Counted from the stretch's first letter, positions 8,702 through 18,147 are shown. The stretch is DNA of 64,000 nt from Aegicerativicinus sediminis (GCF_015476115.1 NZ_CP064295.1:552001-616000), one strand, 5' to 3'. Numbers and translations: made by a program. Notes: generated from the sequence alone by a model not told the origin.

Positions 8702-8709
8702 CAAAACTA
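8702..8709 (-). promoter_or_regulatory. Putative -7 promoter box of the pheA operon
   Basis: TAGTTTTG on the minus strand matches the Bacteroidota -7 consensus TAnnTTTG. It would place the transcript start near 8695, about 35 nt before the leader ATG. No clear -33 TTG element is visible at the usual distance, so this is a prediction. Confidence 0.5.
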
Positions 8710-8785
8710 TACTAATTATTTTTTGCTGAATTTTTTAAAAGATTAGAGAATTACCATTTTAAACACATTAGAATTAAATAATCTC

Positions 8786-8793
8786 TATTTTTG
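8786..8793 (+). promoter_or_regulatory. Putative -7 promoter box of gldA
   Basis: TATTTTTG matches TAnnTTTG and lies 16 nt upstream of the gldA ATG, which implies a very short leader. No convincing -33 element is seen. Confidence 0.45.
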
Positions 8794-8809
8794 AACAAAT
8801 TGAATTCTT

Positions 8810-9706
8810 ATGTCTATAAAGGTTGAACACCTAAGTAAGATTTATGGTAGCCAAAAGGCGCTTGATGACGTTACATTTGAAATTGATAAAGGTGAAATTG
8901 TTGGTTTCTTGGGGCCAAATGGCGCTGGAAAATCCACGATGATGAAAATTCTAACGACCTACTTAGAGCCAACTGAAGGACTCGCTTATGTAAATGACGT
9001 TAATGTTGAGACGGACCAGCGTAAGGTTCAAAAATCAATTGGATATTTACCGGAACACAACCCTTTACATTTAGATATGTATGTAAAGGAATATTTAGCC
9101 TTCAATGCAGATATTCATGGCGTTTCAAAGGACCGAATTTCTAAAGTTATTGAATTAACAGGGCTCACCCCTGAAAGTCACAAAAAAATAGGTCAATTAT
9201 CTAAAGGTTACCGTCAAAGAGTAGGCTTGGCTACTGCTCTGCTTCACGACCCTGACGTTTTAATATTAGATGAACCAACTACAGGCTTAGATCCCAATCA
9301 GCTAGTGGATATTCGAAATCTTATTAAATCTGTCGGTTCCAATAAAACAATTTTCCTCTCCACGCATATTATGCAGGAAGTGGAAGCGATGTGTAAACGT
9401 GTTATTATAATTAACAAAGGGAAAATTGTAGCCGACCAATCGCTGCAAGATTTAAAGGGCAGCCAGCAACAGATTATTGAGGTTGAATTTGATTATCGCG
9501 TTGAGGAAGAGTTAATTAGCGAAATTAAACATGTTGCCTCTGTACAAAACGTATATGACTTTGTGTATGACATCACTTTTTCTGTACAAAAAGATATGCG
9601 CCCTATAATATTTGATTTTGCTCATGATAACGGCCTAAGAATTCTTAAACTCAACCAGAAAAACAAAAATCTAGAAAGTCTTTTCCACGAATTAACGGCT
9701 AACTAA
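8810..9706 (+). CDS. gldA: Gliding-motility ABC transporter ATPase GldA
   Basis: 298 aa ABC ATPase. Motifs in order: Walker A GPNGAGKST near residue 37, Q-loop region YLPEHNPL near 78, the signature LSKGYRQRVGLA near 130, Walker B DVLILDEPTTGLDP near 150 and the H-switch STHIM. The C-terminal 80 residues are the short domain seen in GldA/DrrA-type exporters. In flavobacteria GldA works with the membrane proteins GldF and GldG, which are not in the window. It converges with the head-GIN gene, the 3' ends overlapping by 4 nt. A generic NatA-like ATPase is possible, but length and sequence fit GldA. Confidence 0.85.
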   Translation: MSIKVEHLSKIYGSQKALDDVTFEIDKGEIVGFLGPNGAGKSTMMKILTTYLEPTEGLAYVNDVNVETDQRKVQKSIGYLPEHNPLHLDMYVKEYLAFNADIHGVSKDRISKVIELTGLTPESHKKIGQLSKGYRQRVGLATALLHDPDVLILDEPTTGLDPNQLVDIRNLIKSVGSNKTIFLSTHIMQEVEAMCKRVIIINKGKIVADQSLQDLKGSQQQIIEVEFDYRVEEELISEIKHVASVQNVYDFVYDITFSVQKDMRPIIFDFAHDNGLRILKLNQKNKNLESLFHELTAN

Positions 9707-10452
9707 TCAAGGATTTTTAGTTCACCTGTATAATAGGATTGCACATCTATTTCGGATGGACGATTTACAAGTATTATGTCTCCTGTACCTCTAATTTCTC
9801 CTTTGATGGATTGAACAGGATGAAGTATTAAATCGTTGCTACTACGTTGAAAAACATCAATATTTTGAGCAATAAGTCCTGCACCTTCAAATCGGGCATT
9901 TCCGGCAGCAAAAAAGACATTCAAATTATTCACTTCCCCAGATATAAAACAGTGCGAAATATTGTTTACAGTAACATTTAACGATTCTCCCTTAAATTGA
10001 ATTTTAAAGTTTGCACTGTTATGGGTTACCGTAGGATCATTGAAATCTTCGGATTGTAGACTTAAATTTGGATATTCCAAAACCCCGTCGCTAATAATAT
10101 CTTGTGTTGAACTATTTCTAATTTCCACCAAATTAGGAGAGGTTATAAAAACCTTTGTATTATTATAATCGCGTAGAATATTACAGGAGTTTTTATCCTC
10201 GATGGTTAATCTCCCATTTTCTACCTTAGCACTAATTTCTGGTATCAAATTTTTGCCAGATTCAACAATTACCGTCTGTCGGGGACCCTTTTTCACTATC
10301 AATTGAACCCTTTCAAAAACAGTAATTTTATCAAAAGATGGCACTATGATTTCTTTAGTAACCAAATCTCCCGTGGTTTGAAAGCAATCTGGGCTATTTT
10401 CAGAATCGCATGAAAAGATAATTAGCATTAAGATTAATAATTCCTTTTTCAT
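9703..10452 (-). CDS. Head-GIN (DUF2807) domain lipoprotein
   Basis: 249 aa from the ATG at 10452, which overlaps the stop of the upstream gene (ATGA); a longer frame exists but would lose the signal peptide. The N-terminus MKKELLILMLIIFSCDSE is a lipoprotein signal with the Cys at about residue 15. The rest is a repetitive beta-strand protein (FDKITVFERVQLIVKKG, NISHCFISGEVNNLNVFFAAG, IKGEIRGTGDIILVNRPSEID) typical of the putative auto-transporter adhesin head-GIN family of Bacteroidota. Role unknown; it is probably anchored in the outer membrane or periplasm. Confidence 0.8.
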   Translation of the reverse strand: MKKELLILMLIIFSCDSENSPDCFQTTGDLVTKEIIVPSFDKITVFERVQLIVKKGPRQTVIVESGKNLIPEISAKVENGRLTIEDKNSCNILRDYNNTKVFITSPNLVEIRNSSTQDIISDGVLEYPNLSLQSEDFNDPTVTHNSANFKIQFKGESLNVTVNNISHCFISGEVNNLNVFFAAGNARFEGAGLIAQNIDVFQRSSNDLILHPVQSIKGEIRGTGDIILVNRPSEIDVQSYYTGELKILD

Positions 10453-11540
10453 AAACGTACACCCATTCCGAACTCTAAACATTCTGCCCTAGCCCCATGT
10501 GATTTTAAAGTTAATGCAGCAAACAACCTATTACTCAAATAATATTTCAATCCAATTCTATTATAAATCCTTCCCTCAAAATCAAAAGGATAGTAAACAT
10601 AATACCCAACCTGAGTTAATAGTGAGAGTTTATTAACGTATAATTCATGCCCTAAAAAAATGCCAGCTCGTTTATAATCTTCATCACCCTTAATGTCATC
10701 ATTAGGAAAGGCAACGGATTTATAATAAATAAATTCTTTCAGAAATTTAGAAATGAAAGCGTCCACTCCAAACTGTAAACCAGAAAATCTTCCAAGCCTC
10801 TTATCCACATAAAATGAACCAACAAAAATCGGAAATTGCCCCATCCCCACAACATCACTTTCGTTAATTCCTCCCCTCAAAACCAAATTATAATGCAAGG
10901 TCTCTTTATAATCCTTGGCTTCTTCCGCCTTAATATATTGCCAATCGTTTTGATAATTAAAATCATAACTAAAACCAGCATTGATAATAATTGTATTTGT
11001 TGAAGTATTAGGGGCTTTAATATTAGCATTGGAATAATGGATTAAACCAGTTCCAAATTGCAGACCTAAACCTTTATAAATTCGTTGTTTATAATTTAAA
11101 AGAAGATTAGTATTACTTAATAATCGAGAACCATAAACATTATTTTGAAAATTGGAAACCCTATCAAATGGATTTGTATTATATGCAATACCCTGGGCGA
11201 TTTTCAGCATTAAATGGCGTCGAAAAAAATAGAAGTTCATATGGGCTAGCAGCCCATAATTATCTCCCAAAAATTCATTTTTCATATCTTGATAAATGAA
11301 CGTGAGACCATAGTCTGGGTATCCAAATCGGGAATGCCACTCTTTTTCTCCGAATGTCTTTTTATTATAGGATAAACTAAAACCAGTAGGATGTCCTGTA
11401 ATTAAATGTCCAACATCCGAATCGTGCTCCAAAATACTTCCATAATAACCATAGACATCAATACTATTGGAGCGTATGGCATTTTGTGCTAAACAAGAAG
11501 AAACAGCGATTAAGATAAAGCAGGTTAAAACAAATTTCAT
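10449..11540 (-). CDS. PagL-like acyloxyacyl hydrolase (outer-membrane beta-barrel)
   Basis: 363 aa. A signal peptide (about 1-19, ending at SCLAQ) precedes a beta-barrel with alternating strands and aromatic ends. The segment GLGLQFGTGLIHYSNANIKA carries the His-x-Ser-Asn pattern of lipid A 3-O-deacylases (PagL family), and the motif continues into PNTSTNTIIINAG. The family removes an acyl chain from lipid A at the outer membrane. The protein is about twice the length of Pseudomonas PagL because of a second half without obvious motifs. Activity is inferred. It lies 32 nt after metF and overlaps the head-GIN gene by 4 nt. Confidence 0.7.
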   Translation of the reverse strand: MKFVLTCFILIAVSSCLAQNAIRSNSIDVYGYYGSILEHDSDVGHLITGHPTGFSLSYNKKTFGEKEWHSRFGYPDYGLTFIYQDMKNEFLGDNYGLLAHMNFYFFRRHLMLKIAQGIAYNTNPFDRVSNFQNNVYGSRLLSNTNLLLNYKQRIYKGLGLQFGTGLIHYSNANIKAPNTSTNTIIINAGFSYDFNYQNDWQYIKAEEAKDYKETLHYNLVLRGGINESDVVGMGQFPIFVGSFYVDKRLGRFSGLQFGVDAFISKFLKEFIYYKSVAFPNDDIKGDEDYKRAGIFLGHELYVNKLSLLTQVGYYVYYPFDFEGRIYNRIGLKYYLSNRLFAALTLKSHGARAECLEFGMGVRL

Positions 11541-11572
11541 GGAAGCAATTCTTCCCCAAAAATAACCTAATA

Positions 11573-12526
11573 TTAAAAAATTGCCTCAGCTATTTTTTTA
11601 ATGTTGTCACTTTTTCCCATTGAATAATAATGCAAAACCGGAGCCCCAGCTTTCAATAGCTCTTTGGATTGCTCTATACACCATTCCACTCCTACTTGCC
11701 TTACCTCGGCATTGTTCTTGCATTTTTCCACTTCAGAAATAAGCTCTTCTGGCAAGTCTATTTTGAACACTTGTGGCAACAACTGTAAATGTTGTTTAGT
11801 TGCAATTGGTTTAATTCCAGGAATAATTGGAACATCTATTCCTATTTCTTTTACTTTATCTACAAAAGCAAAATAATCTGCATTATTAAAAAACATTTGG
11901 GTAACAATATAGTCAGCTCCCGCATCCACCTTTTCTTTTAATCTTTTAAGGTCAGTCTTTAGAGATGGGGCTTCAATATGTTTTTCGGGATAACCGGCAA
12001 CACCAATACAAAAATTAGGCTTTGTGTCCACCTCCATCACCTCATGCAAAAATTTTCCAGTATTGAGGTTTTTTATTTGTTCCACTAGATCGCTAGCGTA
12101 CGAATGCCCACCTTTAGTGGGTTGGAAATATTTTTGATGAGACATGGCATCCCCTCTTAGGGCCATAACATTATCTAATCCTAAATAATGACAATCCACT
12201 AAAAGATATTCCGTTTCTTCTTTTGTAAACCCTCCACAAAGCACATGTGGAACCGTATCCACATCATATTTATGCTTAATAGCTGCACAAATACCAACTG
12301 TACCTGGACGCATACGGGTAATTTTACGATCTAAAAGTCCATCTTTCTCAATATACACATACTCCTCTCGAGAAGTTGTAACATCAATAAAAGGCGGCTT
12401 AAACTCCATTAGTGGATCTATGTTATCATATAATTCCTGAATATTCTTACCCTTTTTTGGCGGGATAATTTCGAAGGAAAACAAGGTTTTCCCTTTGGAT
12501 TTTTTTATGTGATCAGTAACCTTCAT
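11573..12526 (-). CDS. metF: Methylenetetrahydrofolate reductase [NAD(P)H]
   Basis: 317 aa, the bacterial MetF length. It reduces 5,10-methylene-THF to 5-methyl-THF, the methyl donor for MetH. Motifs: FSFEIIPPKKGKN at the N-terminus (catalytic Glu), DVTTSREE, NVMALRGD, FCIGVAGYPEKH and DYIVTQMFF. The gene lies 39 nt downstream of the second metH gene, so it probably belongs to the SAM-riboswitch-controlled operon metH1-metH2-metF. Confidence 0.96.
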   Translation of the reverse strand: MKVTDHIKKSKGKTLFSFEIIPPKKGKNIQELYDNIDPLMEFKPPFIDVTTSREEYVYIEKDGLLDRKITRMRPGTVGICAAIKHKYDVDTVPHVLCGGFTKEETEYLLVDCHYLGLDNVMALRGDAMSHQKYFQPTKGGHSYASDLVEQIKNLNTGKFLHEVMEVDTKPNFCIGVAGYPEKHIEAPSLKTDLKRLKEKVDAGADYIVTQMFFNNADYFAFVDKVKEIGIDVPIIPGIKPIATKQHLQLLPQVFKIDLPEELISEVEKCKNNAEVRQVGVEWCIEQSKELLKAGAPVLHYYSMGKSDNIKKIAEAIF

Positions 12527-12565
12527 TATATGTCCTTAGCAGTATATCTTTAAAATTTTATTGTT

Positions 12566-15235
12566 TTATTTATCGGCCAAATTAGGGTTTAGCCATTTTT
12601 TTGCTTCTTCAATTGAAATTGCCCTCCGATTGGCATAATCCTGTAATTGATCCTCGGTAATTTTCCCTAAACCAAAATATTTACTTTCAGGATTCCCAAA
12701 ATAATAACCACTCACACTAGCAGCAGGCCACATGGCCAAACTTTCGGTAAGTTCTACTCCTATTGATTCCTCCACCTTTAGCAAATCCCAAATAGTTTTC
12801 TTTTCTAAATGGTCTGGGCAAGCAGGATAACCAGGTGCAGGTCTTATACCTTGGTAATTTTCTTTAATAAGTGCGTTATTGTCTAGATTTTCTCCGGCAG
12901 CATAACCCCAAAAATCTTTACGAACCTTTTCGTGCAAATATTCCGCAAATGCTTCTGCCAAACGATCTGCAATAGCTTTTATCATTATAGAATTATAATC
13001 GTCGTGCTTGGCTTCAAAATCTTTGGCTAATTGCTCAGTACCGAATCCGGAACTTACACAAAAAGCCCCCATATAATCTTGTTTTCCTGAAGATTTTGGA
13101 GCAATAAAATCTGCCAAAGCAAAATTCGGCACTCCTTCACGTTTTTTTAATTGTTGACGAAGGGTTAAAAATGTTGTACCATCTCCTAAAACTATATCAT
13201 CATGGTTCTCAGCTGTATTAGCCAGGTACAAACCGAAAACCGCCTTTGCCGTCAATAATTTTTCATCTAAAACTTTTTCAAGCAATTCCTTGGCATCATT
13301 ATACAATTCAGTAGCATGTTGACCAACAACTTCATCAGTTAATATTTCTGGATACTTACCATGGAGGTCCCAACTTCTGAAAAAGGGCGACCAATCAATA
13401 TAATCAATAAGATCAACCAAATCTTGATTCTTAAGGATTTTTGTTCCAAGGAAATTCGGTCTAATAATTTCAGTTTTATCCCAATCTATTTTAAATTTAT
13501 TCGCCCTTGCCTCCTCTAAACTAATATATTCCTTTTCCTTTCCACGTTTAAGAAATTGATCCCTAAACGCTTCATATTCTTGGCGAATTTGCTCTTTATA
13601 AACCTTACTGTTTTGTTGAAGTAAGTTCCCCACAACCGTAACTGCACGAGAGGCATCATTTACATGTACAACGGAATGACTATAATTAGGAGCAATCTTT
13701 ACTGCAGTATGTGCCCTAGATGTAGTGGCTCCACCAATCAATAAAGGAATATTAATATTCTCCTTTTCCATCTGTTCAGAAACGTAGACCATTTCATCTA
13801 AAGAAGGTGTTATCAATCCACTTAAACCAATCACATCTACATTTTCCTTTTTGGCTACCTCCAAAATTCTTTCAGGAGGTACCATTACACCTAAGTCAAC
13901 GATTTCATAGTTGTTACACCCAAGTACCACACTCACAATATTTTTACCAATATCGTGCACATCACCCTTAACTGTAGCCATTAAGATTTTCCCATTCGAC
14001 TTTTGTTTGTCGTCCTTTTCCGCTTCGATATAAGGTTGTAAATGTGCAACTGCTTTTTTCATTACTCGTGCCGACTTAACAACCTGTGGCAAAAACATTT
14101 TTCCACTCCCGAAAAGATCTCCCACAACATTCATCCCAATCATCAAAGGCCCCTCTATAACTTCAATCGGTCGATCAAATTCTTTCCTAGCTTCCTCAAC
14201 ATCTTCAACGATATACGCATCGATACCTTTAACAAGGGCATGGGTAATTCGATCCTGCAATGGACCTAGTCGCCATTCTGCTATTTTATTGTCCTCCTTT
14301 TTTTCTGAATTCTGAACTTTATCAGCATAATCCAACAATCGTTCAGTAGCATCTTCTCTTCTGTCAAAAAGCACATCCTCTACCAACTCTAATAAATCCT
14401 TTGGAATTTCGTCATAAACCTCCAACATTGTTGGGTTAACAATCCCCATGGACATACCATGTTGAATGGCATGATAAAGAAAAGCTGAGTGCATTGCCTC
14501 TCTAACTAATGTGTTTCCTCTAAATGAAAAAGACACATTGCTTACCCCTCCCGAAACATTTACATAAGGAAGGTTTTCCCTAATCCATTTGGTAGCTAAA
14601 AAGAAATCGAGAGCATTTTTTCTATGCTCTTCCATACCTGTAGCAACAGGAAATATGTTAGGGTCGAAAATGATATCTTCTGGAGGGAAATTGATTTTAT
14701 TTACAAGTAAATCGTAAGATCTTTTACAAATTTCTATTCTACGTTCATAAGTATCTGCTTGTCCCTCCTCATCGAAAGCCATTACAATTACCGCTGCACC
14801 ATAACGTTTTATAAGTTTAGCTTGACGCAAAAATTCTTCTTCACCTCCCTTTAGACTTATGGAATTAACCACACCTTTTCCTTGAATTACTTGCAATCCC
14901 GCTTCGATAATTTCCCATTTTGAACTATCGATCATAATCGGGATACGGGAAATATCTGGTTCCGCAGCAATCAGGTTCAAAAATGTAGTCATGGCATAGA
15001 CTCCATCGAGCATACCCTCATCCATATTAACATCTAGGATTTGTGCTCCGCCTTCTACCTGGTCTCTTGCTATTTCTAAAGCTTCAGAGTAATTTTCCTC
15101 TTTAATAAGCCTTAAAAAGCGTCTAGAGCCTGTAACATTAGTACGTTCTCCTACATTAATAAAATTACTTTCCGGAGTCACCACTAATGGCTCCAAACCA
15201 GAAAGTTTCAAATATTTATTCTTCTTTTCAGACAT
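12566..15235 (-). CDS. metH: Methionine synthase, folate/cobalamin/reactivation modules
   Basis: 889 aa, corresponding to the C-terminal three modules of cobalamin-dependent MetH (E. coli MetH is about 1,230 aa in one chain). Order: pterin-binding barrel (about 1-290, [17 protein letters not shown]), the four-helix cap and B12 domain with [15 protein letters not shown] (DxHxxG, His ligand of cobalt) near residue 415-430, then the SAM-binding reactivation domain with [15 protein letters not shown] near residue 825. The zinc/homocysteine module is a separate gene 18 nt upstream. Methyl-THF is supplied by metF downstream. Confidence 0.96.
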   Translation of the reverse strand: MSEKKNKYLKLSGLEPLVVTPESNFINVGERTNVTGSRRFLRLIKEENYSEALEIARDQVEGGAQILDVNMDEGMLDGVYAMTTFLNLIAAEPDISRIPIMIDSSKWEIIEAGLQVIQGKGVVNSISLKGGEEEFLRQAKLIKRYGAAVIVMAFDEEGQADTYERRIEICKRSYDLLVNKINFPPEDIIFDPNIFPVATGMEEHRKNALDFFLATKWIRENLPYVNVSGGVSNVSFSFRGNTLVREAMHSAFLYHAIQHGMSMGIVNPTMLEVYDEIPKDLLELVEDVLFDRREDATERLLDYADKVQNSEKKEDNKIAEWRLGPLQDRITHALVKGIDAYIVEDVEEARKEFDRPIEVIEGPLMIGMNVVGDLFGSGKMFLPQVVKSARVMKKAVAHLQPYIEAEKDDKQKSNGKILMATVKGDVHDIGKNIVSVVLGCNNYEIVDLGVMVPPERILEVAKKENVDVIGLSGLITPSLDEMVYVSEQMEKENINIPLLIGGATTSRAHTAVKIAPNYSHSVVHVNDASRAVTVVGNLLQQNSKVYKEQIRQEYEAFRDQFLKRGKEKEYISLEEARANKFKIDWDKTEIIRPNFLGTKILKNQDLVDLIDYIDWSPFFRSWDLHGKYPEILTDEVVGQHATELYNDAKELLEKVLDEKLLTAKAVFGLYLANTAENHDDIVLGDGTTFLTLRQQLKKREGVPNFALADFIAPKSSGKQDYMGAFCVSSGFGTEQLAKDFEAKHDDYNSIMIKAIADRLAEAFAEYLHEKVRKDFWGYAAGENLDNNALIKENYQGIRPAPGYPACPDHLEKKTIWDLLKVEESIGVELTESLAMWPAASVSGYYFGNPESKYFGLGKITEDQLQDYANRRAISIEEAKKWLNPNLADK

Positions 15236-15253
15236 TTATTCTCTTTCAATAAA

Positions 15254-16255
15254 TCAAGCAAACACTTCTATTTGTCGTGGTTTGTATTTTGCAGCTACTT
15301 CTGCAATCAATTTTATATGGTCTGGAGTGGTGCCACAACAGCCTCCAATAATATTCAGTAAATTTTCCTTTAAATAATTTTCGACCAATTCCTGCATTTC
15401 TTTTGGCGACTGGTCATATTCACCAAATGCATTTGGCAAACCTGCATTAGGATGTGCAGAGGTAAAAAAATCTGTTTTCCTAGACAATCGCTGTAAATAC
15501 GGTTGAAGTTGCTCAGCTCCTAATGCACAATTAAAACCAATACTCAACAAAGGAATATGAGACATAGAGGTGATAAAGGCTTCCACCGTCTGACCGGATA
15601 AGGTTCTACCAGAAGCATCCGTAATCGTACCGGATACCATAATGGGGACCTTAATATGTCGTTCTTCACAAACCTCATCGATGGCAAACAAAGCAGCCTT
15701 GGCATTGAGCGTATCGAAAATTGTTTCAACCAGTAGAATATCCACACCACCATCTATCAAAGCTTCTACCTGTTCTTTATAGGCAACTCTTAAATCATCA
15801 AAAGTAATGGCACGATATTCGGGACGGTTAACATCAGGAGACATGCTTGCAGTACGGTTTGTTGGACCAATACTTCCTGCCACAAAACGAGGTTTATCAG
15901 GAGTTAATTCTGAATATTTAAAAGCTGCAGCTTTAGCAATTTTGGCCGATTCGAAATTTAATTCATATACCAAATCCTCCATATGATAATCTGCCATTCC
16001 AATAGTTGTACCAGAAAATGTATTGGTTTCGATGATATCTGCACCAGCTTCCAGGTATTTTTCGTGTACATCTTGAATAGCCTTAGGCTGAGTTAAAGAC
16101 AATAAATCATTATTACCCTTTAATGGATATTGAAAATCCTTAAACCGTTGGCCACGAAAATCTGCTTCAGTAAACTTATATCGCTGTAACATGGTACCCA
16201 TAGCGCCATCTAACACCAATATTCTTTGTTTCAAAGCTTCTGTAATGGTTGACAT
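15254..16255 (-). CDS. metH: Methionine synthase, homocysteine S-methyltransferase module
   Basis: 333 aa, equal to the N-terminal zinc module of MetH. Visible features: [12 protein letters not shown] at the start, [28 protein letters not shown], and the zinc ligands in [10 protein letters not shown] (Cys) and [13 protein letters not shown] (Cys-Cys). It activates homocysteine for methyl transfer from methylcobalamin held by the neighbouring protein. It is the first gene after a SAM-I riboswitch. The stop of this ORF and the next start are in clean separate positions, so the split is genuine and not an obvious frameshift. Confidence 0.95.
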   Translation of the reverse strand: MSTITEALKQRILVLDGAMGTMLQRYKFTEADFRGQRFKDFQYPLKGNNDLLSLTQPKAIQDVHEKYLEAGADIIETNTFSGTTIGMADYHMEDLVYELNFESAKIAKAAAFKYSELTPDKPRFVAGSIGPTNRTASMSPDVNRPEYRAITFDDLRVAYKEQVEALIDGGVDILLVETIFDTLNAKAALFAIDEVCEERHIKVPIMVSGTITDASGRTLSGQTVEAFITSMSHIPLLSIGFNCALGAEQLQPYLQRLSRKTDFFTSAHPNAGLPNAFGEYDQSPKEMQELVENYLKENLLNIIGGCCGTTPDHIKLIAEVAAKYKPRQIEVFA

Positions 16256-16306
16256 ACCTTTAATTTATTACATATGTCATCAAGAAAGAGAGGAAAGATT
16301 TCTCAA

Positions 16307-16408
16307 GTTATCTTTCTAACCGAGGTCAGTAGAATTTAGCACCTTCTTTAACAACTAAAGGGTTGCTAAGGCTTCAACGGGTCTATTCCCTCAGCCTTTC
16401 ATGATAAC
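16307..16408 (-). promoter_or_regulatory. SAM-I (S-box) riboswitch upstream of metH
   Basis: Read on the minus strand, the element begins GTTATCATGAAAGG, then GAGGGA, GACCCGTTGAAGCCTTAGCAACC, AAGGTGCTAAATTC and ends GATAAC. These are the conserved S-box blocks in order: P1, the kink-turn GA elements, the SAM-binding core GCAACC and GGTGCTAA. P1 is GTTATC (16408-16403) with GATAAC (16312-16307). It lies about 50 nt upstream of the metH module-1 start, so methionine synthase and metF are expected to be repressed by SAM. Confidence 0.93.
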
Positions 16409-16426
16409 ATACAGTTTGTGTTTGAA

Positions 16427-16445
16427 CTTTGGTTGTGCAAAGAAA
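16427..16445 (-). promoter_or_regulatory. Inverted repeat and possible -7 box upstream of the metH riboswitch
   Basis: On the minus strand TTTCTTTG (16445-16438) resembles the TAnnTTTG box. It overlaps the inverted repeat CTTTG-CACAAC-CAAAG (16442-16427), which is followed by TTC. An equivalent arrangement stands at 25258-25275 before the other SAM riboswitch. It may be a promoter with an operator or a 5' RNA hairpin. Confidence 0.45.
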
Positions 16446-16482
16446 ACAATAATTTGCAAAACCACCTCAGTAAAATATTAAT

Positions 16483-17370
16483 TTATCCAAAAAGAGAAGA
16501 AGACAGGTAGCGGTCTCCCCTATCACAAATAATTGCAACAACTATCCCTTCTTCTATTGTCTCTATTAATTTTAAAGCAGATGCAACCGACCCACCACTG
16601 CTCATTCCAGCAAAAACACCTTCTTCTTTTGCCAATCGAACACTCATAGCTGCAGCCTCTTTTTCTGAGACCTCTATAACCTTGTCAACTTTATATGGAT
16701 TGAAAATAGTCGGGACATATTCTTTAGGCCACTTTCTAATTCCGGGAATACTAGAACCATCCTTTGGTTGCGCTCCTACCACTTGAATATTTCTATTCTG
16801 TTCTTTCAAATAAGTTGAAACACCCATAATTGTACCTGTGGTACCCATAGCAGAAACAAAATGGGTTACGGCTCCTTCAGTATCTCTCCAAATTTCGGGA
16901 CCAGTTGTTTTGTAGTGCGCCTGCCAATTATCGTCATTACCAAATTGGTTTAATAAGGTATACCCAGATTCATCTCGAAGTTTAAAAGCCAAATCACGAC
17001 TACCTTCTATACCATCATCAGCTGAGGTTAAAATTACCTCAGCACCATAAGCTCGCATAGTTTTCACACGCTCTTCAGTAGAATTTTCTGGCATAATCAA
17101 AGACATTTTCAAACCCATGCAATTGGCAATTAATGCTAGGGCAATTCCGGTATTTCCACTGGTCGCTTCAACTAAATGGTCTCCTTTTCTAATATCTCCT
17201 CTCTCTAACGCGGCTTTAATCATATTAAATGCTGGCCGATCTTTAACACTACCTCCTGGATTATGCCCCTCCATTTTTAATAACAGACGAACATTTTCCT
17301 TCGAAAATAAATTCCGAGATTCTATTAAGGGTGTATTACCTATAGTGTCTAAAATATTTTTACTTATCAC
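16483..17370 (-). CDS. cysM: Cysteine synthase B (O-acetylserine sulfhydrylase)
   Basis: 295 aa from a GTG start at 17370 that overlaps the end of cysE by 11 nt. A longer in-frame reading would put 29 non-homologous residues over cysE, so the GTG is preferred: the protein then opens MISKNILDTIGNTPLIES, as expected for the family. The PLP lysine is in PGGSVKDRPAF; TSGNTGIALA binds the substrate carboxylate, and GTTGTIMG holds the cofactor phosphate. It makes cysteine from O-acetylserine and sulfide. Length and sequence fit CysM better than CysK. Confidence 0.92.
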   Translation of the reverse strand: MISKNILDTIGNTPLIESRNLFSKENVRLLLKMEGHNPGGSVKDRPAFNMIKAALERGDIRKGDHLVEATSGNTGIALALIANCMGLKMSLIMPENSTEERVKTMRAYGAEVILTSADDGIEGSRDLAFKLRDESGYTLLNQFGNDDNWQAHYKTTGPEIWRDTEGAVTHFVSAMGTTGTIMGVSTYLKEQNRNIQVVGAQPKDGSSIPGIRKWPKEYVPTIFNPYKVDKVIEVSEKEAAAMSVRLAKEEGVFAGMSSGGSVASALKLIETIEEGIVVAIICDRGDRYLSSSLFG

Positions 17371-18091
17371 CTTTTCTCTGGGTAATATTAATCTCTGTTT
17401 TATAGGTAACCAATGAATTTGGCGGAACTGATCTAGTAATCCAAACGTTGGCTCCAATAATGCTATCAGCCCCTATTACTATCTCACCACCTAATATTGT
17501 GGCATTGGCATAAATTGTTACATTATCCTCTATTGTTGGGTGACGCTTTGTTGCAGCTAATTCTTTTTTTACTTGTATACCTCCCAAGGTGACACCCTGA
17601 TAAATTTTCACATTGTCTTTAATAATCGATGTTTCTCCAATGACAATACCTGTACCATGGTCTATAAAAAATGATTTTCCTATGGTCGCCCCAGGGTGAA
17701 TATCAATACCCGTCTTTCCATGCACATATTCACTCATCATTCTAGGAACAATAGGTACTCCTAATTTTAAAAGGGAATTACTAAGTCGATAAATAGCAAT
17801 GGCATAAAACCCGGGGTATGAAAGATAAACCTCCCTTACACTTTTCGAGGCAGGATCGTGTCTTTCAATAGCCTTTGCATCCAAATCAATTTGATTTCGA
17901 ATTTCTGGAATCTGATGGCAAAAGTCCTCCCAAACATCTACCCCGTTAGGAATTTCTAATGAGTGCGAAATTGTTTGGAATAACTCATTTAGCGACATTA
18001 ATTCTTCCGATCTATCTTCATCGAACAACACATAAAACATGCGTTTGGTGAACTGATTGACGGAATCTTTTATACGTATATTGAAACTCAT
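17360..18091 (-). CDS. cysE: Serine O-acetyltransferase
   Basis: 243 aa. An N-terminal helical part (about 1-110) is followed by a left-handed beta-helix with hexapeptide repeats: GIDIHPGATIGKSFFIDHGTGIVIGE, then NVKIYQGVTLGGIQ, NVTIYANATILGG and DSIIGANVWITRSVPPNS. The catalytic His lies in the FIDHGTG motif. It makes O-acetylserine for CysM, encoded directly downstream with an 11-nt overlap. The start codon lies 3 nt after the T-run of a hairpin (18095-18147), which could reduce or regulate its transcription. Confidence 0.95.
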   Translation of the reverse strand: MSFNIRIKDSVNQFTKRMFYVLFDEDRSEELMSLNELFQTISHSLEIPNGVDVWEDFCHQIPEIRNQIDLDAKAIERHDPASKSVREVYLSYPGFYAIAIYRLSNSLLKLGVPIVPRMMSEYVHGKTGIDIHPGATIGKSFFIDHGTGIVIGETSIIKDNVKIYQGVTLGGIQVKKELAATKRHPTIEDNVTIYANATILGGEIVIGADSIIGANVWITRSVPPNSLVTYKTEINITQRKGDK

Positions 18092-18094
18092 TGT

Positions 18095-18147
18095 AAAAAA
18101 GGTTCTAATAGGCCTTCTAAACTAAGTTAAAAAAGCGAATTAGAACC
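18095..18147 (-). terminator. Long-loop terminator-like hairpin between the ferredoxin reductase gene and cysE
   Basis: GGTTCTAAT (18147-18139) and ATTAGAACC (18109-18101) pair perfectly over 9 bp with a 29-nt loop, followed on the minus strand by six T (18100-18095). It ends 3 nt before the cysE ATG. It is either the terminator of the sulfite-reductase operon or an attenuator for cysEM; the loop is longer than usual. Confidence 0.55.

Noticed and set aside
16483-17457. Longer cysM reading starting at 17457
   Set aside because: The extra 29 residues lie over the cysE 3' end and show no family similarity; the GTG at 17370 gives the expected N-terminus.
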